DNA of 64,000 nucleotides, from NCBI GenBank assembly GCA_037975125.1, contig CM075860.1, positions 27,329,004-27,393,003 of the forward strand. Direction: 5' to 3'. This DNA is from Latrodectus hesperus (Eukaryota > Arthropoda > Arachnida > Araneae > Theridiidae). The translations under genes were made by a program, and so were the position numbers. A model generated the notes under the pieces. It did no database searches. It saw nothing but the letters and a program-made list of their open reading frames with translations, and was not told the DNA's origin. Positions 1 to 23,513 of the stretch are shown in pieces (position 1 is the stretch's first letter; the number at the start of each line of letters is the position of its first letter).

Positions 1-337
1 AATAAGCTGTATTTTTTAATTGAGAACAAAATCGTCTCAGAGATTATTCGTGTTTCTTAATAGTATTGAATGCCTTATCATTTTTAGTTTTCTGCGTTAT
101 AAAATGCAATAAAAATGTATTCTTCTTTCACAATTCTGCAGTTTAACTGAGAAAAGCTGCATTGATTGGAATGAAAGGAATATTAGAATGTTGATATCTC
201 TCTAACTTATTAGATATAGATTATATTTTATTTCAAAACTTAGATTATAACTGCTAGAAATAGTAATAAATTCAGACCAGTATTAAAACGAATTTTAACT
301 CATTGAGAAGTTGCTCATGGCATAATCTGCGCAATCC

Positions 338-338
<1 letters not shown>

Positions 339-433
<95 letters not shown>
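339..433. repeat. (TA)n microsatellite, ~95 bp
   Basis: Pure TA alternation. The YIYIY and IYIY open frames over such tracts are artefacts, here and in all (TA)n arrays below. Confidence 0.97.
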
Positions 434-435
<2 letters not shown>

Positions 436-1570
436 AAGTTCATGTATTTTATAAAAGGTTTTTTTTTAAGTTAAGAATGATTGATAAAAGAGAGACCAAT
501 TTAGATTTTTAAAAATTTACTATACATTTTCAAAAGTAGTGTAGGAAAGTAGTTTCGAATAAATAATAGTAAGCAGTTCTTTTCTAAAGTGGTTTTTGAA
601 TATTTTATTTCACTTTGTGTTCTGAAAATGTATTAGTAAGTACTGTTCTAATCAGCATTTGTGTGCAAAAAATGAATGATGAGCCATAAACAAACCAAAC
701 CAAAAGACATCAAAATGCATTATGCAAAATAGTTTTATAATGTAATTTTAATTGGTGTAAAATTTCGAAAGGTTAAATAATATTTCTGGTTTGATGTGTT
801 TGTTTTTAGAAATGTACAGCTTAAAAACTGAGAGTCACCTTATTTCCAAAGAGAACAATTTGTCAAATTTTCTTTTTAGATGCGTGTCAAACGGTATTTT
901 ATAAAAAAAATCAATGTTATGATATCCAAAAATATTCAGACCTTTATTTCAAAAATTAATTAATTGGCTGTCAAATCTTTCTTTAAACCGTAAAAAAATA
1001 ATAAATGTTTGCTCAAGCGTATAAACTGAATATACAGTAAAACTTAGTAAAATGGGTACACAATTTTATGGTAATATTTTCCAAAATATAAAATTTTCTT
1101 CTCAAACAAATTCACAAAAATTCTTAGAAATAATTGTTTTCTAACACCTTAAAATGCGTGATTAATGACTTCATTAATTAAATATTAATTTTTTCGAAAC
1201 TTCGGGTAAAGAGTTTTGCGATTTCAAAAAATAAATACTCTATTTATCATGAAACAAAGATTACATGTGTTTTATTAGAAATTTAAAGTGAAAAATATCA
1301 GTCATTAATATGTTCTAATTAGTAATACAATATATTATGTAAATTCAATTTAGTAAATAAAATTAAAAAAATTATAATTTTAGTTAATTAAGAAATTTTA
1401 TTAAAATTTAACTTTGTCTTTGAACAAATGATTAATTGATGTATTGCTTTTAGAGATAAGTATATACCTTATCTCCAAAATCATTACAATAAAATAAATA
1501 TAGATATACAAAATAACCACTTGTTTGAGTATTTTTACTATTTAATAGTTTTATAAAAATTACTCTGTGT
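434..1570. other. AT-rich sequence, no gene seen
   Basis: No ORF, splice-bounded coding segment or repeat recognised. Confidence 0.6.
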
Positions 1571-2589
<1,019 letters not shown>

Positions 2590-2837
2590 TTGTTTTATCA
2601 TTTCTTATTTCAACTGTATCGAATAAATGCGTCCTGCAGAAACTGTCCAGATTCTGAACTTTCACCAGACCCTATTTTTGACTGCCAAGCAATCATTAGA
2701 TTCCTGTTTCAACTTGGCAGACCATCTCAAGAGATTTTCTACAGCCTCCAGGCCCCGGAACTGGCGGCCCTCATACAGAAAACTTTCGGCACTATCTAGG
2801 ACACGACAACAACAATAACAACATCGAATAAATATTA
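2590..2837 (+). mobile_element. Non-LTR retrotransposon 3' end (5'-truncated LINE)
   Basis: The plus-strand frame LYRINASCRNCPDSELSPDP continues IFDCQAIIRFLFQLGRPSQ and ends AALIQKTFGTI with TAG at 2797-2799. The C-x2-C-x8-[H]-x4-C spacing of the zinc-knuckle-like C-terminus found in Jockey/R1/I-type LINEs is present, but the expected His is Pro (SPDPIFDC). After the stop a short 3' UTR ends in an ACA/ACAACAATAACAACA tail, as retrotransposed copies do. No reverse transcriptase is present upstream. The clade is uncertain. Confidence 0.6.
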
Positions 2838-5800
2838 ATTTGTTATTCAGAATTTTTCTAAGTGTCAAGGATTACTATTGCTATTAATTTGAAAGTAAAT
2901 TAGAAATGAAATTTATTTGATTTAAGTAATTCAGGAATAATTTGAGACATTTGATCTTTTTTTTTATTAATATTTTATTAATAGAGATTAAATGTCTTAA
3001 GTTAAATTAATAACTAATATTTTCTTCAATATGTAATTTAATGGATAATTTTTTCTATGATAACTTTGGTCTAAAAATATTGTATTCATAGAGCAAATTT
3101 TAGTTCATTCTACTACAAAGCATAAAATAAGGAATTATCAAGTACAATTCACTTAAAATAATTATTTATACTTAAATATTTCTTTCATTTTTTCTTACAT
3201 ATGTTCTTACACCTGGTCTTTACTTTTCATAGGTTTATTTTAGTTAATTCCATGATTATTATAAGAATTTATATTTATAAAAGGTAGTATTAAACTAGTG
3301 GGACAATCTCAGAAGGCTTAGTGGGTTATAAGTTCTTCAGGAAATTCAGTAGCCTGTATTTGAAAACAAAATTGTGACTTAGAAGCATAATTATACTTGC
3401 CACTTAATTAGCTTTATTCAAGAGGTTGTTTCGCGCCATGAAATTATGTCTCAAACATAGATTAACAGAAAATAAAATTAGTTCCATGTATAAGCGGGTA
3501 TTCTTTGGTTTGGAAAAACATTTGGCAGTAAATATTAATTTTTGGTGAACTTGGTATTTTCTACTCATTAGTTAACGTAATATAAGCGGGTAACAAAACG
3601 GCAGATTACCATTTTATTACACATATTTTGAAGCCTATCTTGGCATCAAAAATTCTCCAAAAAGTCAAGGCTTGTCCATAAGTAAACTTTTACCATAAAA
3701 TTGGCAAATAATCGAATGCTTGAAAATTTATTTTAGTTACAAAATAGTTAATTACTGAAACTGGCAATTCTTTTAATCCATGATCAAGTTCATTTGATAA
3801 TGGAGGTGTATTAGAAAAACGTAAATACATACCTTGCAATGGATAATAAAAGATATTTATTAAATTTTAAATAAATAATAGATATTATTTTCTAAAAAGT
3901 ATTGTACTGTAGGAATAGAAATAGAAAAAGGGATCATATGCTGTACTTATTTTTATTTAATATGACAGTTTTAAACAGGAGATAAGAAACAAGCGCGTCT
4001 ATTCCAGAAGGTGAAAAAGCTTGAAGACAAATTGTTTTATCGTTTATATTCATTGCAGTATGGTATAGGTAATGTTATAAGGAAATCAAATCACTGTTAA
4101 TTATGATTTGAATTAATTACAACCTGTTATAAAAATTTAGTTTTATATTTGACGCATAAATGATATTTCTTTCACTTCTCTACATATTTACTTCCTACAT
4201 TTAAATTTATTTAAAGCATCTATGAGTCAGAATTTCTATTATAACATCGGCTTCTAGTATACTAAGTCAAGTAGTCACTGCATTTTTCACTATTCTAAAC
4301 AGTATATTGTTCAAATATTCTTTCAGTTTTTGAAGGAAATTACTAGTAGATTATCAAAAGTTATGAGCAATCAATTATGTAAACTAATTACAAACAATGA
4401 TCCGGATTATGAAACATTTTTCATCCTAAATGATTTAACAATATAAATAGCATTAATTAGCAAGCCTGGAGTTGAGGTAAAGAAAGTGTGTGTGGGAAGA
4501 ATATTAGAATTCTAATTTCTCCATTAAACATTGCTCGACATTTGGCTTAGAATAACACTAATGTTTCTAGAGTTATGCAAAACTTTACTTGATCGTCGTG
4601 TTTTTTAGTTCATTCGGTTAAATAGTCCTTGTATAAGAAGCAATGACTTTATGATTAAATGAATTAGTAGCAGAAGAGTATAACAGTGAGCTTTGGAAAA
4701 TTTTGACCAGATACAAGAAATATTTAAATATAAGAAGTTATTATATAGAGAAGCGAAGGAAGTTTCATAATATGAAAATAATTGTATAATTATTAATAAA
4801 TATTTTATTTTTCAATTCTTATGATAAAGAGATATACTTTCGGAAGAACCTTCGCATGGAAATAAAAAAAATTCCAAGAAGGAGAGCGTTCTGAATAATG
4901 TTTTTATGAGTAAAAAAGTCTTAAGAGAATGGAATATACAAAAGTAAACACTCTGATTGTAAGTTTAAATTCGGGATAATGAAACAACTTCATGCACAAT
5001 ACTGTTAAAATAATGTTATCTTTCTATTACAGTGTGAAACGTATTAAGAAAGAGTAAAGCATGAATTACTTTATTACAAGTGGAAATGCATATTATTGAA
5101 AAAGCAAAATGAAATAAATTGATAAGTGAATATTATTGATCATATTAGTTGAATGATGTTAAAATTTCCTGGACAATTGTGCTTATGTAATGAAACTGTA
5201 ATGAAACTTGTGAAACTATTTTAAGGGTTGTTTTTATCTTTAATACTTTATTTATTAGGAAAATGAGTTTATTACCTTTATATTTTTATTGAAACTAGCT
5301 TCAATATGCTGTTAGATTTGAGTAGCATATTTTCATATTCATCTCACACATGAAGTTTACTCAGAGAAATGTGAGAATTAAATTAATTGTAAATAAAAAT
5401 ATTATTCTTACATTTGGCTCCATGCTTCTTTAAGTCTGATTTAAGTTTGCGAATTCAATTTGCAATGTTTTTCTTAGCTAAACCTATTAAAACCTTTTAC
5501 AAAATTTCATTTACAATATATGCGGACGTAAGAAAATGCTTACTTGATATCCATAATAATTTCAAGCAAAAATAAAAGGCTTCGTATTGATTTTTATGAA
5601 CCATATTTTCCTGCAATTTCCTATTCTTAGTTATTTGCATGAAATGAGAAATAATGAAAATACACTCCTTGATTAAAGTTCCTTTATTCATCCATAGTTT
5701 CAATATAACACTTGCAATAGAAATTTCTAATTTATTGATTGCAAAACCAGCCACAACACTTTCATATTTGAAAAACAACACGTTTCTTACTCACCGTACT

Positions 5801-7734
5801 TTATTTAATTGTATTCGGTGATTGCTTTGTTTCATTGTGGTCAAAAGGTTTTCGCATGAGGTGTAATGCATTAAGAGTCTGCACTTTAAAATTGATTTTG
5901 AACCACCAAAAAAGTCAGAGATCTAATTGAAAAGTAAACATCCTTAAAATAGAATAGAAAACCAGGCCAGATCACTAACTATTCGGCTGCAAGTATATAT
6001 AGTTTTATTCAAACACATAAGATGCATATAATCTATATTAATATGGAAAATGCAATCTATTTTGAAAAAGAAACTTTAATTTAATTTTTTAGAATTCTAT
6101 CTTCATTATACTTATATGTACAATTTTTAATTTTCGCAAAATATCTGTCACCAAATTTTGACAAATGGACAATTAAAAGGGAAAAATATATTTTTAAATT
6201 TATGAAAGTTGTTAAATATTTCCAAGAATTTCATTAACAACAGGGAACATGCATTATTATGGAAATAAAAAGATAACTCGAGCATTTGACGGTAAAAAGG
6301 CAAATATTTTATACAGAGATTTAAAACTCTGCAATAATAATATCTAAATTGTTGAACGTTATTGGATCAACAAATGAAACAAATAAGACGTATTAGAAGG
6401 TGAGGAACACACAACTACTACTAAACAAATAACTGAACATATCACAGATCATATTTCTGTGTTACAACGACAAAAATTGGAGATTTCTGATTTCATGACA
6501 TTCTTTATCTCAAATTATGTTATTCAATTTGATCTTTTACAATGAGATTATATTAATTACGATTTGTGTGCATAAATAATCCAAAATCCTGTAAGCCAAA
6601 GCCTATCCAAAACCATAGCCAACCAAGATCAAATCCATAGCCAAAGCCTATAAGTAAATAATAATATATAAGTAAATCCTATAAGCGAAATCTTAAAGAC
6701 AAAACTTACTCGTTCTTAAAAAATGACTATTTGGTAACTTACTCTGCACAGAAATGCTTTAGAAATCTGTGTTTGGTCTATAATTTACTTTAATCTATAC
6801 GGATTTTGAAGTAAAGTTAATTACGGTAGTGTTTTCTAACTTTTAAAGACTACTTTTAGAATGGTTTAATTTAATTAGCATTTCTCTTAAATATAAATTG
6901 AATCAAGCTTTTTAAATGAATACTTAGATTAGACTGTGGTTTCTCGAAATGTAAATACCTTTGAGAATTAAATGCAAAATTTAATGTTGTGAATCCCGAT
7001 CTTCACATATTCTTACATCATTCACATCTCAGCTAATATACATTCCATTTTATTTTAATAATTATAATGAGAGATTTTATTCTAACTTAAATTTATGTAT
7101 AACTTTAATTTATTAATTTAATATAAGTAAAGTCTTTTTTAAATACTTATCTTTCATCAATTTATTTTTTCCTTATTTTAACTTAAAAATAAAATTAATA
7201 ATTTCGCTTCAATTAATATTCATGCGCAGTTTTAATTTCTAATTCTGTCATAGATTATCATTCTTAATTTGCAAGTGTAAATTTAAATATAATATTTTAT
7301 TAGATTTATAAAATAGATAACATATGTACGTCGCCTGAAAAACATATTTGTTGACTACATTCATCTAACATTTATATCCATCAAATAAGTAAGAAAAGTC
7401 TATAATAGATCTGTTAAATGATATAAACATGATAAAATGTCGTCTGCCTTAAAATACTACTAAGAGGTCATCAAAGTTTACAGACTGCGATTTTCACTGA
7501 AAAACGTTTACCTAGTTTTCTTCAAAAATATTTATTTGAAAAGTAACTTTATTTATTATTATAAAAAATTTAACTTTACTGAAAACGATTTTGTTTAAAA
7601 AAATTAAAAAGAAAATTGTCAATAATCACAAAAAATGACATCTCACATAGAGATCAATTAAAAAATCAAATGAGGCAGGAACGCTCGAAGATTCGTATAT
7701 ACAAAATTAATAGCATTTTCCATAAGCGTTTTCA
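2838..7734. other. AT-rich sequence, no gene seen
   Basis: Apart from the short repeats at 6.6 kb nothing was recognised. The 94-codon minus-strand ORF at 5.5-5.8 kb shows no domain. Confidence 0.55.
6591..6690 (+). repeat. Degenerate short direct repeats
   Basis: AGCCAAAGCCTAT occurs twice (about 6594 and 6640), with CCATAGCCAA units between, followed by ATAAGTAAAT twice. A small decayed tandem tract; origin unknown. Confidence 0.6.
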
Positions 7735-7804
7735 TTGTGTGTGCGTATATATATATATATATATATATACGTATTATATTATATATATATATGTGTGTGT
7801 GTGG
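7735..7804. repeat. Compound TG/TA/TG microsatellite
   Basis: GTGTGTGCG, then TA repeats with an internal CGTATTATATT interruption, then TGTGTGTGTG. Confidence 0.92.
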
Positions 7805-8113
7805 GTGTTTTTATGTATATATTTTTTTAGTTTTTAATTTTTTAAATTTTTTTAATTAATTTTATTATTATTATAATTATCATATTTATAATATATAAAT
7901 AAGTTTAATATATTATTTATTTTATAAATAATAATGTAAAATAAAATAATTATATATATAATATAAAATATATAAATAAATATAATATAAATTTATATAT
8001 ATATATATATATAAATTAATAAATAAACTAATAATTTTGTTTATATTTAATAAATTTTACGAATTAATTTAATTTTCACTTATGTTTTTAATGATGCGTT
8101 TCAAGGTATTTAC

Positions 8114-8308
<195 letters not shown>

Positions 8309-11120
8309 CATATTATTATTAAACTGTTATATTAATTGTGTCAATAACTAAAATTCTTATGTTTTTTTCAAGCAGATTTTATTTTCCAATTAGTAAGATG
8401 AAATCTTCATTTAAAATCTGATGTAAACTAAATTTTACAATAAATGCACTTTATAAATTAGATTTTATGTGTTAAAAGATTTACGAAAATATTTAAAAAT
8501 GCCTTTGGATACTTTCTAACTATTTTGATGAATCTAATTTATATTTCCCAAATTATCGCTTTTTCGCTTTTTTTAAAAAAGTTGTCATTTGAAACAGCAT
8601 TCTCTAAAATAAAATTGAATTGTAAATTTCCTAATTTTAATTTCTTCTCTTATAAAAATATTAAAACTGAGTTAAATGTTCAAGATATATTCTCTAAAAT
8701 AGACTGGATCACTGAAAATTCTACTTTTCTCCTTAATTCAAATTTCTTAAAAAGTTTATTTTCCAGATAATGATTGAATTTATATGCAGTATAGTCTCTC
8801 AAAAAATAACATATTTTTTTATAAAATTTTTTAAAAAATAATAATATGTTACTATTTTTAATTTAAATTTACCTATTATTATATATATAATCACACAGTT
8901 CCTACATTTATTTTAATAAAACAGCACATGAAAATAATTATATCAGAGTTATTTGATTTTTAAATGTAAGCAAACTATGAAAATGTTCGAGGATATAAAT
9001 CAAAGTGTTTCTTGCAATTCATTTTACAAATTTGTAAGTTGAATTAAAAATCTCATATTAAAAAACCTTTAGGAAAAGGTAATGTATTTGAATGAAGAAT
9101 GCACTGAATTTTAGATGTGTAAATTTACAAATAAGTTTAAGATGGGGTTACATATGTTTAAAATGTAAACTTATAGGATTAAGTATGAGTTAAATTTTGA
9201 TTTATCCTAGCATATTAACAGAATTGTACATTAACTTTAAAAACACTTTTAAAACTCTTATAGACTTAAGGCTTCAAAATATCTTCAAGCAAAAGCTAGG
9301 CTGTCTTAAAAAAATTATGTATTTTTATTTATACTAATAATAAAAGTCTTTCACACTGATCTCTTACTCAACCACTGACTGTGTTAAACAGGAAATGGCA
9401 AAATGCATTTATTGATTGTTTAAGTTATATCTATCTATCCAAGTTTAGTGCAAATACCCAAAATTGAATGATAAAAATTAAAAGAAACAGTAATACAATT
9501 CTAAGCAGAAAATTATTTCTAAAAAAGAATTGTAATTTTACCCATATTTTTGTATTCATTATTCTTCCGGAAAATCGAGCACTTTAAAAAAAAACTCTGA
9601 TTACGTTGAAATGTAATTCACATGATTTTCATATCATAAAAGCAAGCAAATAAAATTTAATAATTAATGTAAACATTGTAAAAACAGTTCTACCGGAAAA
9701 CTATCACTATGTAATGTAAATATTAATTATGTGATAATATATATCACAATGGTAATATATGTGATAGCGATGTTGCTGTATCTATTTTGCAATTTTCTTA
9801 AGGAACTACAAATAAAGGTATCTTCTATGTTATCGTAGATCTTATGGGTGGCCTATGACTTTAGGGCTCTACTTAGTTTCTCATTTTGGCGCCATATTGT
9901 TTAAGATATTGATTTATTTCTGTTTGGTCTATCATGTTTTCAACGCTCTCTTGTTTCTTCAATCATGAGCGAAAACAAAATCACCAATTTTCATTAAAGA
10001 ACACCCTAAAGCGTACTTATCCATATCTTGTATATAAACGAACAACTTTTAATTATATTTTCTTAGTGAGAATACTTCAAATTATCTAATCATTTTGTAT
10101 GAAATACTAGCATTTGTAACTGACGCTATTATTTGTTTGTAGATGCTCTTTGTAAATTTGCGTAACAGTATTGACAAACAATTTGTAATATCTGTGCAGA
10201 TAATCAGGACAACTGCAAAAAAATTATCAACAGTTTAGACTTCTTTTGATGGTCTGTTATCCTACTGTCACTTTTTATAATTAATGAGCTAATTTTGAAA
10301 ATTTCGGAGGAGTAGTTCATGAATTTGCGTTAAAATTGAATAATTTTCCATGAATTTGTGTTGACCCACATTCATCACTGTCTACTAATTAAAATACTGA
10401 AATATTTATCTACCTCCCAAAACAGATTGTTAAGAGTAATTTATTCTCAGACTGAACTACAAAAATTAACTGTTTATTACTGAACACCAGCACAATCATT
10501 ATTATAATAATTATATATCATAACAACCATTGAGTATGAATCGATGTCAATTACTATGTTCATATATAAATATCTAAATGCACAACAATGATTTGACAAT
10601 TAATGAAGTGAAGAAGCAATAGTTACTGACTAGTCATTGACGGGTCCCATAACCTTGAGTCTTTAATCATTTCTTCATTTAAAAATATGACTTAAACACA
10701 AATAATATAACTACAATTAATTATTTTCGGTTGAATGCTTCTTTTTCTTTTGTAAAAGTGATACTTATTCTTGGTAGCAAGTTAACAAAATGTATTAATT
10801 TTTATTCTATTCATCAGCCCATTGGACATAATTAGCATAATTAAATACTTCTAATGCTAATTCTTTGAGTTAGGAAGTGCAAAAATTCTTTATTCTATGA
10901 AGTAAGCCTATATTTATTTGAAATAACAGATGAAATTAGCAATAAGTAGGAAATAAAACAGCACATTATATGTTTAAGGTGTTGGCAATTGCATTAATTT
11001 CCTTAAATGTTAATATAGATCTTTTAAATTCAATTTAAATTAATTTTTAAAATCAATTTTTTATAATTAAACATTTAAGTGAAATATTTCATTCCAGCTA
11101 TATTTTCTGTAAGTAAACAG
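8309..11120. other. AT-rich sequence, no gene seen
   Basis: The 81-codon plus-strand ORF at 8525-8770 is rich in Phe, Lys, Asn and Leu, as expected by chance. A small non-AT patch at about 9840-9900 was not recognised. Confidence 0.55.
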
Positions 11121-19736
<8,616 letters not shown>

Positions 19737-19954
19737 TAAATATTTAAAAATTGAAGCAGTAAATCTCTCTCTCTATTTAATAAATATGTGAGTTATAAGT
19801 ACTAATATTGTAAAATTTGGTCACAAATATAAATAATCCATAAATAAGATATATAAATTCATTATACATAAGATGTTTTAATCGCGTATTTTATGTATTG
19901 CATTTTTACTGATATCCACAACTAAACAAATCATATTTTCGTAATATTACTGTC

Positions 19955-20212
19955 GCGTGTTATCTATCTGGTGTACATGAGAAAGAACAACAGCAAGCAG
20001 AAGTAGAGAACATTTATTGACGAGGACGATGACTATATACAGGAACGAGAAGAACGCCCTGCTTTCTTTTGAGACAGGATCCATTACAAAATGATAGTCT
20101 GACTTCTTCCACAGCCTCACATCAGAGCCTTATTCAGGATTCGAACCCAAGCCCACTTGGTGAGATCCGAGGTTCATAACCGCCATCCAAGCTGGGTGGG
20201 TCTGTTATTATG
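19955..20212 (-). repeat. tRNA-derived SINE-like repeat
   Basis: This GC-richer block stands out from its AT-rich surroundings. On the minus strand it begins near ACCCACCCAGCTTGGATGGC, has a degenerate A-box region (ATGGCGGTTATGAACC), and about 40 bases later a clean Pol III B box, GGGTTCGAATCC. A tRNA-unrelated body of about 150 bp follows, ending in AATAAATG. The tRNA-like head, then body, then A/T-rich tail is the SINE plan. No long ORF. Family name unknown. Confidence 0.6.
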
Positions 20213-21570
20213 TAACTACATAATTCATTTTTTAGCTTTACTTTTTAAACTCTTTTTATTTAAATAGCAACATTTTTTGTCAATGATTTGATTGATAATT
20301 TTTCCTTCTGATTCATGTTTAGAGAACTGAGCAACTTCAATTATCCCGAATTTGTCAGATTTTTTTACAGTACTTCACAATAGCTATGAGTTAACCAAAT
20401 TATAAATTTCTACATTTTTAATATTTTATTAATTGTGGATAGTTTTAATTATCATTATTATTGATCAATCAGCAAATAAGCATAGCTTGTCTTAAAATGC
20501 TTTTCATTAACAATTTCTTAAACCAAATAAATAATAAAATATTATAAATGAGGAATAAATAATAAAAATGTGAAGTTCTAAATAAATAAATGAGCAACAG
20601 ACATGCATCTAAAAAAAACAATTTTTTAATGTTAAATATCCACAAAAACCAGAAATAAAAAAATTTAAATGTCAAATAAATCTTTTTTAATCTGAACGCG
20701 CCTTAAGGGAATATTTCAGAGATAGACATCATGTTTATGGAAATTAGTTTCTTTTTATTATTAGTTGATTTGATGCATACTCTTCTTAAAAAACATAAAT
20801 TGCGAAATATTTATTTTAAAAGTTTTTTGTTTAACAATTTGGATGAAAGAGAATAATTATGTAAACACTGTGCCATTTTAAGAAAACATAAAATTTGGAT
20901 AATTTTATACTTTATGAGAACAATATCTTTAACAGAAGGTATATGTAAAGAAGTTAGCGACTTAAATTACATTCTAAAATGCAACTTAAAATATGGATGA
21001 AAAAGTTAGCATAGTTAAAAAGCTCTCTAACATTAAACTGTGGTAAAAATATTTTTAAAAGGCCAACATATTTTCATTGGTTAATTCATGTAATTGATTT
21101 TTACACACACTATATATCTTCGTATTAGCCAGCGAATAAGATGCACTTTTTTCCGTGAAAATATTTCTGGAAAATGAGTTCATCTCATGTGCCGATACTG
21201 TGTCGTATACGTCGATACTGCGTCTGATACGAGACTATGAAAATAATCTAAAACCACAGTAATTCTAAGGTAACCTATGGGACTTACATGAAACAAAAAC
21301 TGTGGTTTAACCATTTAAAAAGTATAGTCTTACAAATGCACGAATAAATGTTCAGAAGACAATTTTTCGCCTGACGTCTCAAAGACTGATTCAGAAATAT
21401 TTCATGTAACTTATTTCATATAAGCTCTGAAGATGAGTGCCTGGGTTTTAATGGAAAAAGATTAAACGGTACTATTTCTCACAGAATGGAAATGTGTGTA
21501 AATTTTTATATTTGTAATACTTATATTTAATGGTAAATTTTATTGTTCAAAGGCAATACAATCTCTCTTT
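20213..21570. other. AT-rich sequence, no gene seen
   Basis: A patch at 21120-21260 (AGCCAGCGAATAAGATGCAC, then repeated CGATACTG) looks transposon-like, but no inverted partner was found. Confidence 0.5.
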
Positions 21571-21740
<170 letters not shown>

Positions 21741-22793
21741 CTCACATTTTCATATATTTATAAATAAGTAATTTTATCGCACATCATACAGTAATACTCA
21801 TATTAGTTTATCACGCCATATTACAGTTTCACCCAGTTCATTGTTTGACCCTTCATCAAAGTCAACCTAGAATCAATCAGATTCACGTGCTAATCATTTT
21901 TATATGCATTATAGTTTTGTTCTTACGTTATTCATCTGATAAATTCATATCAGCTATGATCACTATCATAATATAATGATCATATGCGTATATAATTCGT
22001 CCATAAGACAAAGCGCTGAAGATCATTTTTAATATTTTCTAATTTTCTAAATTTTAATATAATTTGTGCTTTTTATCCTTTTAAATTATTGCTTAATTGA
22101 AGAACCTACATTAAGAAAATAATCAAACGTCCCTTTTAAAATTCGTTCGTTATTAATAATTGTATAACAAAATTTTATTTTATGTAGGATTCATTCAAAT
22201 TTAAAAAAAGAATTAAAAAGAATTCAATGCATAATAATAGAAGTGCAACTAAGATTTAGTGATAGCATGTATCAAATATCCACTAGATAAAACGGGAATT
22301 GTATTGGCATTGTAGATAAAAGCAGATATACGAAAACAGACATGAGTCTTTTTATTTTCGAGTTCACGGGTAAAACGACTGGCATTGAATGTTATCGTGT
22401 TGACATTTTCTTTCACCCAAGAAAGAAATAATGGTTAAATTCTAACTATTGAATAAAGAAACTTGCCGAGTTTTTATATCAAATGTTTTTTGGGTAGCCG
22501 TAAATTCGATAAAGTGTATTAAAAGTGCGATTCTACACTTTGAATGTCAATTAAGTGAGAAATATTTTACTGGATTTAGTTAAATGTTGCTTAACTTTCA
22601 TGAATTATTTATTCAAAATTTAAAATGTAGAAATAAGTATAGCTCCACAACCGAAAAGAGTTTTGTGACTGAAGTGTATTTGTTAAATACATCTTTTTCG
22701 AAACCTATACAAATCTTACTCTTATAAAATATTTAGAATTTGAAGAACGTAGTACTTGCAAGTCGTAATTTTACTTAAAATGTCAATCATATA
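21741..22793. other. AT-rich sequence, no gene seen
   Basis: Nothing recognised up to the mariner at 22794. Confidence 0.55.
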
Positions 22794-23001
22794 TTAGGTT
22801 TGGGAATAAGTTCGTAACGTTTTTACCAAGGATTTTTTATTTAAATAAAAAAAACAATAATTGTTTCAATAAGTTAATCAATTATATATTCGCCGCGTTG
22901 CTGTTTACAGCCTCTTCTCACCTCTCGACTAATTTATTGATGCCGTTCTGCTAAAAATCTCCTGGTCTGGTGTCAAAGAAGTTGTTGAGCCAGTTTTTAA
23001 G
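22794..23001 (-). repeat. Inverted copy of the mariner 3' end (left arm)
   Basis: The reverse complement of 23311-23513 aligns over the whole stretch (for example GATGCCGTTCTGC versus GATGCCGTTCCGC, and CTGGTCTGGTGTCAAAGAAG versus CTGGTCTGGTGTGAAAGAAG). Identity stops abruptly after TTTTTAAG at 23001. Confidence 0.9.
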
Positions 23002-23436
23002 GACCTCTTGGTGCACTTGGAAATGCTCGAAAAGAATGCCACCGTCAACAAGGAGCTCTACATTGCCCAGCTACACCGCATGAATTAGGTTATTCGATTG
23101 AAAATACCTGATCAACATGGTCAAACCATACTCCTTCATTATAATGCCAGGCCCCATGTTGCACAAGTCGCCAAAGCCGCACTCCAAAACCTCGAATGGA
23201 AGGTCATTCAGCATCCGCCGTAATCACCGGACCTGGCACCGACCTATTATAATCTTTTCCACTCCTCGTCAAACCATATGAAGGCCGTTACCTTCGATAA
23301 CAAAGAGTTTCTTAAAAACTGACTCAACAACTTCTTTCACACCAGACCAGGCGATTTTTGGCGGAACGGCATCTACAAATTGGTCGAGAGGTGGGAAGAG
23401 GTTGTAAATAGCAACGGTGATTATATAACTGATTAA
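23002..23436 (+). pseudogene. Mariner transposase C-terminal pseudogene
   Basis: The plus-strand frame reads from LLVHLEMLEKNATVNKELYI through LLHYNARPHVAQVAKAALQN, then HPP-stop-SPDLAPTYYNLFHSS, to GDFWRNGIYKLVERWEEVVN and a final stop at 23434-23436. The layout is that of the mariner catalytic domain from just before the second catalytic Asp to the C-terminus. The family's HDNARPH reads HYNARPH and its APSDYH reads APTYYN, so catalytic residues two and three are both gone. At least two in-frame stops are present. The N-terminal half (DNA binding, first Asp) is absent. Confidence 0.85.
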
Positions 23437-23513
23437 CTTATTGATGTAATTATTGTTTTTTGTTGAAATAAAAGTCTGGTTAAAACGTTACGAACTTAAA
23501 TACCCCAACCTAA
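23311..23513 (+). repeat. Mariner 3' end (right arm of the foldback)
   Basis: Original 3' end of the element: transposase C-terminal codons plus the 3' UTR and TIR. Partner of the arm at 22794-23001. Confidence 0.9.

Larger units (their letters stand above)
22794..23513 (+). mobile_element. Rearranged mariner element with ~205-bp foldback arms
   Basis: The 720-bp element starts TTAGGTTTGGGAATAAGTTC and ends with the inverse of TTAGGTTGGGGTATTTAAGT. Both ends continue with GTTCGTAACGTTTT and are flanked by TA, so target duplication is supported. A full mariner is about 1.3 kb. Here the first 208 bp are an inverted copy of the last 203 bp, including the C-terminal transposase codons, so both ends are 3' ends. 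The middle encodes part of the transposase on the plus strand. Confidence 0.88.

Noticed and set aside
5497..5781. 94-codon minus-strand ORF
   Set aside because: No recognisable domain or splice context; chance length in AT-rich DNA.
8525..8770. 81-codon plus-strand ORF
   Set aside because: Low-complexity Phe/Lys/Asn/Leu composition expected from AT-rich sequence.
9725..9770. Small palindromes around GTGATAATATATATCAC
   Set aside because: Arms of 6-8 bp are expected by chance in AT-rich DNA.
20469..20675. 68-codon hydrophobic minus-strand ORF
   Set aside because: Phe/Leu/Ile richness follows from TTT/TTA-rich DNA; no other support as a membrane protein.
21120..21260. Transposon-like phrase GCGAATAAGATGCAC
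   Set aside because: No inverted partner, target duplication or coding trace found nearby.
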